A stretch of 64,000 nt of DNA from Gambelia wislizenii (lineage: Eukaryota; Chordata; Lepidosauria; Squamata; Crotaphytidae), in NCBI GenBank assembly GCA_030847615.1, contig JAUMIR010000004.1:224978501-225042500 (forward strand), given 5' to 3'. The stretch's first letter is position 1. Each line of letters opens with the position of its first letter. Position numbers and translations under genes: made by a program. The notes below the pieces were generated by a model. It was not told the origin of the DNA and did no database searches. It saw only the letters and a list, made by a program, of their open reading frames with translations. Shown here one piece after another: positions 63,474 to 64,000 of this stretch.

Positions 63474-63884
63474 TTATAGTGTCAGAGGCATTTTTTTATT
63501 TTTTATTTTCCTGACTGGTCTATTCAGACCAAGTCTCCCTGCTACCAATGAGATGCTAAGCTGCTCAGAATCCAGAATTTGTGGTAGGGAGTTCTCCTGC
63601 TCTGCACCCCTTTGCACATTTTTATTTTTAACTCCCCTGACCACCATCCTCCTTTCATGTTTTTCTGTAGATGTAATGTGATTAACCAACATAACCAATA
63701 AACGAGTTTGTTCTTTTAGTTCCCTTATCTCCTTGTTATCCTCCTGTTCGTGAATGTAAAACGTTTCCAGGTATTCATTCATAGTTTGTGTGCCCTTCTG
63801 CATTATCTCTGTACCAGCATCAAGGTGGTGTATTAACTTGCCCATCAATCTGTTGGAGTTACTAATGATCTCTGCAGTTTCCAA
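63474..63884 (-). CDS. Possible Harbinger Myb-like partner, C-terminal part
   Basis: An intact 136-codon minus frame convergent with the transposase. It is helix-rich and charged (KLIHHLDAGTEIMQKG, IRELKEQTRLLVMLV), like the C-terminal coiled coil of the SANT/Myb-like protein that Harbinger elements carry for nuclear import and DNA binding. The DNA-binding half is not in the window, so the identity rests mainly on position. The frame stays open upstream of 63884, which begins at TTG rather than ATG, so the true start or exon boundary is unknown. Confidence 0.45.
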   Translation of the reverse strand: METAEIISNSNRLMGKLIHHLDAGTEIMQKGTQTMNEYLETFYIHEQEDNKEIRELKEQTRLLVMLVNHITSTEKHERRMVVRGVKNKNVQRGAEQENSLPQILDSEQLSISLVAGRLGLNRPVRKIKNKKMPLTL

Positions 63885-64000
63885 TGATTTTTTTCTTTCA
63901 ACTATTGAGTTGAAGCCTTTCAGCAGGGCTTAGTGAGGCTGTAGGGTTGCTAAGGCTTGAAACTAGAAAAGGAAGAAAGGAAGAAATTTTTTAAAAACGA

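Larger units (their letters stand above)
60133..64000 (+). mobile_element. PIF/Harbinger transposon, truncated by window end
   Basis: The left end GGGGCTCTTTTACACGACAG resembles that of the element at 9724, and the following 100 bp match it too. A decayed transposase (about 60660-62161, +) and a convergent ORF (63474-63884, -) fit the two-gene Harbinger plan, with about 1.3 kb of AT-rich non-coding DNA between. The right end lies beyond 64000. Confidence 0.75.

Overview
This window looks like a nuclear genomic segment of a squamate reptile, most likely a lizard. It has intron-containing vertebrate genes, 5S rRNA-derived and tRNA-derived SINEs, L1- and L2/CR1-type LINE pieces, a Penelope-like end, and many MITEs (hAT, Tigger/pogo, mariner, PIF/Harbinger). 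The organism call is inferred from repeat content; the species cannot be fixed from the sequence.

Two host genes are identifiable and lie tail to tail. On the + strand, 5,563-12,192, are the last three coding exons of a PHACTR-family gene, called PHACTR1 mainly from its neighbour. They encode the last RPEL repeat and the PP1-binding C-terminus ending FHRP. On the - strand, 47,907-23,927, is the complete coding sequence of TBC1D7 in seven coding exons (882 bp, 293 codons plus stop). TBC1D7 is the third subunit of the TSC1-TSC2 complex. PHACTR1 (+) next to TBC1D7 (-) is the arrangement I know from human 6p24, so this is conserved synteny. A CpG-rich block at 51.2-51.74 kb is the probable TBC1D7 promoter.

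Layout: 1-12.2 kb, PHACTR1 introns and exons with SINEs, a LINE tail and three hairpin or Harbinger-derived MITEs. 12.2-23.9 kb, PHACTR1 3' UTR and intergenic DNA with hairpin elements, a 5S-SINE, a hAT copy and a LINE tail. 23.9-47.9 kb, TBC1D7 with introns carrying a mariner, Tigger MITEs, an L1-type LINE antisense to the gene (30.2-35.5 kb), a LINE deletion derivative (35.5-36.65 kb), a hAT MITE and a Penelope-like end. 48-52 kb, TBC1D7 5' region with nested hAT/Tigger insertions and the CpG island. 52-60 kb, repeat-rich DNA with no gene found, including a hAT element (56,972-58,647, 8-bp target duplication) holding a GC-rich array of about 103-bp units. 60.1-64.0 kb, a PIF/Harbinger transposon cut by the window end, with a decayed transposase and a convergent ORF that may be its Myb-like partner.

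No wholly new system stands out. The most unusual items are a hammerhead-ribozyme-like core in the Penelope-like end, a LINE derivative whose N-terminal endonuclease start is fused in frame to a C-terminal zinc finger, a GC-AG intron in TBC1D7, and a Tigger MITE 33 bp from the acceptor of the last TBC1D7 exon.
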